Assembly (NCBI GenBank): GCA_009842375.1
Contig: VYFM01000256.1
Span: forward strand, 1-5,480
Direction: 5' to 3'
Source: Candidatus Poribacteria bacterium
Lineage (GTDB): Bacteria; Poribacteria; WGA-4E; WGA-3G
DNA: 5,480 nucleotides
The position numbers and the translations under genes were made by a program. The notes under the pieces are model-generated. The model saw nothing but the letters and a program-made list of their open reading frames with translations, did no database searches and was not told where the DNA came from. This document shows positions 4,372 to 5,480 of this stretch, one piece after another. How positions within the stretch are numbered: the first letter of the stretch is position 1; every line of letters begins with the position of its first letter.

Positions 4372-5480
4372 TTAAAAATCTTGTCCTATTGAAAAAGCAT
4401 AAACAGAAGTGCCTTGAACAATGTGTATTCTTTCATCTTCAACAATAGTCGGGGTGAACTCTGGGGTATAAGAAGCATTAAGTGTTATATTGCCAAACTG
4501 TACGCCAATTCCCAAGCAGAGACCTTCCGCTTTCCAAGTTCTTTCTTCCATTTCATAATCATTATCTTCTAAAAGATAAACAGAAGCATATCGTTTCTCA
4601 GTATCTCTGAGGTATCCGATTCTACTACCAAAACGGTTGTTGTGCCATATTTCAATACCAAGGTTTGTCCTGACTCCATCGGTAAATGGTGGATGCACAT
4701 CCATACCGATACGTATCATAGTTTTTGAAAAATCACGTTGATATGCAAAACCTGCGATAACATCACGGTTTATTTTATCTGGAATGAATGGATCTACGAA
4801 TGACAACCCGTTGCTTAGATTTCGGACGACAATTCCTGCCTGAAAAGACTTGCCAAATTGTTGAATGAGACCAATATTATATGCGTAACCCCGTCCAAAA
4901 TGTTCCTTATTAATTGTATCAGTCACCTTAGAACGTACCCACCTTGCATCAAAACCAATAGTAGTGCCTTCCAAGAAATTGATAGCGTATCCGATACCAA
5001 AAGCAATGTTATTTTCAGGAAAACTATTGAGAGCTTTTCCTTCATGATTTACACGTCGAAAACTACCTTCATGCACTAAGGATAATGCGGCACCGATTGT
5101 TCCGTATCTTCCTATTGGAAATGCCCAATTAAGTGTTTCAATACCCGAAGCCCGTTGTTCAAAACGGCTATGATCCTCGTAGTCAGCGTCATAATTCGGT
5201 TTCGAAAGAAGCGCAATAGTCCGAGGAAAACGGGTCATGTGTATTACAAACCGATCTCCATCTGCAGCAATAATTCCTGCGGGATTGTTACCGAGTGCAT
5301 TGGCACCATCAGTGGAACCAGCAAAACTACTACCCATTCCACGATGATCAGCACCGTGTAATTGTTTGAGAAACCGGTCTGCATCTGCCGTTAGGCGCAC
5401 ATCTGATGCAGCTGTAGTTGGTATGAAACAAAAAAGAATTAGATAGAATATACAAAATGACGATAGAATATATTTACTAT
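4372..5480 (-). CDS. PorV/UPF0164-like outer-membrane beta-barrel protein (start outside the window)
   Basis: The frame is open from the stop at 4372 to the window edge, at least 368 codons. The GTG at 5398-5400 could be mistaken for the start, but upstream codons 5401-5478 encode KYILSSFCIFYLILFCF then IPTTAASD, an evident Sec signal peptide core and AxA-like cleavage region. No ATG, GTG or TTG occurs in that stretch, so the true start lies just past 5480. Counting from the GTG, GMGSSFAGSTDGANALGNNP plus AG (21-42) is the N-terminal signature of PorV/PorQ and UPF0164 barrels ('MGG-F-A-x-x-D-A-x-A-x-x-NPAG'). The rest alternates amphipathic strands and loops (e.g. NIAFGIGYAINF, TTIGFDARWV, QAGIVVRNLS, LCLGIGVQFGNITLNASY). 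The last residue is Phe after FSIGQD, the usual barrel-assembly signal. Members sit in the outer membrane; some help protein secretion, others are of unknown function. No partner gene is visible. Confidence 0.82.
   Translation of the reverse strand, partial: SKYILSSFCIFYLILFCFIPTTAASDVRLTADADRFLKQLHGADHRGMGSSFAGSTDGANALGNNPAGIIAADGDRFVIHMTRFPRTIALLSKPNYDADYEDHSRFEQRASGIETLNWAFPIGRYGTIGAALSLVHEGSFRRVNHEGKALNSFPENNIAFGIGYAINFLEGTTIGFDARWVRSKVTDTINKEHFGRGYAYNIGLIQQFGKSFQAGIVVRNLSNGLSFVDPFIPDKINRDVIAGFAYQRDFSKTMIRIGMDVHPPFTDGVRTNLGIEIWHNNRFGSRIGYLRDTEKRYASVYLLEDNDYEMEERTWKAEGLCLGIGVQFGNITLNASYTPEFTPTIVEDERIHIVQGTSVYAFSIGQDF

Overview
The window looks like ordinary chromosomal DNA from an AT-rich Gram-negative bacterium. 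Outer membranes are implied by a PorV/UPF0164-type beta-barrel protein with a signal peptide and a C-terminal Phe. Menaquinone made by the futalosine route is implied by an MqnD homologue. GTG and TTG starts with good Shine-Dalgarno sites occur beside ATG starts. I cannot fix the phylum. The set (futalosine pathway, PorV-like barrel, Trm11/TrmG10-like methylase) would suit a deep-branching diderm such as Poribacteria or a relative, but that is inference only. I see no IS element, CRISPR array, tRNA, rRNA or phage gene.

Layout from left to right. Positions 1-186 are a leader holding an extended -10 promoter fused to a 15-bp perfect palindrome. It leads into a plus-strand gene for a membrane-anchored SdiA-regulated/YjiK-like beta-propeller (187-1059). 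A minus-strand pair follows: mqnD (1318-2154) and, downstream of it, an unrecognised 76-residue gene (1031-1261) whose 3' end overlaps the propeller gene by 29 bp. A 119-bp divergent intergenic region (2155-2273) appears to carry overlapping back-to-back promoters. To its right is a plus-strand THUMP/Trm11-type RNA guanine-N2 methyltransferase (2274-3206). Next comes a minus-strand pair, a YigZ/IMPACT-family gene (3657-4259) followed 25 bp later by a GcvH-like gene (3200-3631), which overlaps the methyltransferase 3' end by 7 bp. Last is a minus-strand outer-membrane protein gene (4372 to beyond 5480) whose start codon lies outside the window.

The genes do not form one obvious pathway; the area reads as small two-gene units of housekeeping and accessory functions. 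The most unusual point is the GcvH-like protein. It keeps the H-protein fold signature from end to end but has Thr-Gly-Gly where the lipoyl-lysine should be, has no other lysine in that hairpin, and ends in a strongly acidic tyrosine-rich tail. It therefore probably cannot act as a lipoyl shuttle for glycine cleavage and may have another role. I found no convincing evidence of a wholly new multi-gene system.
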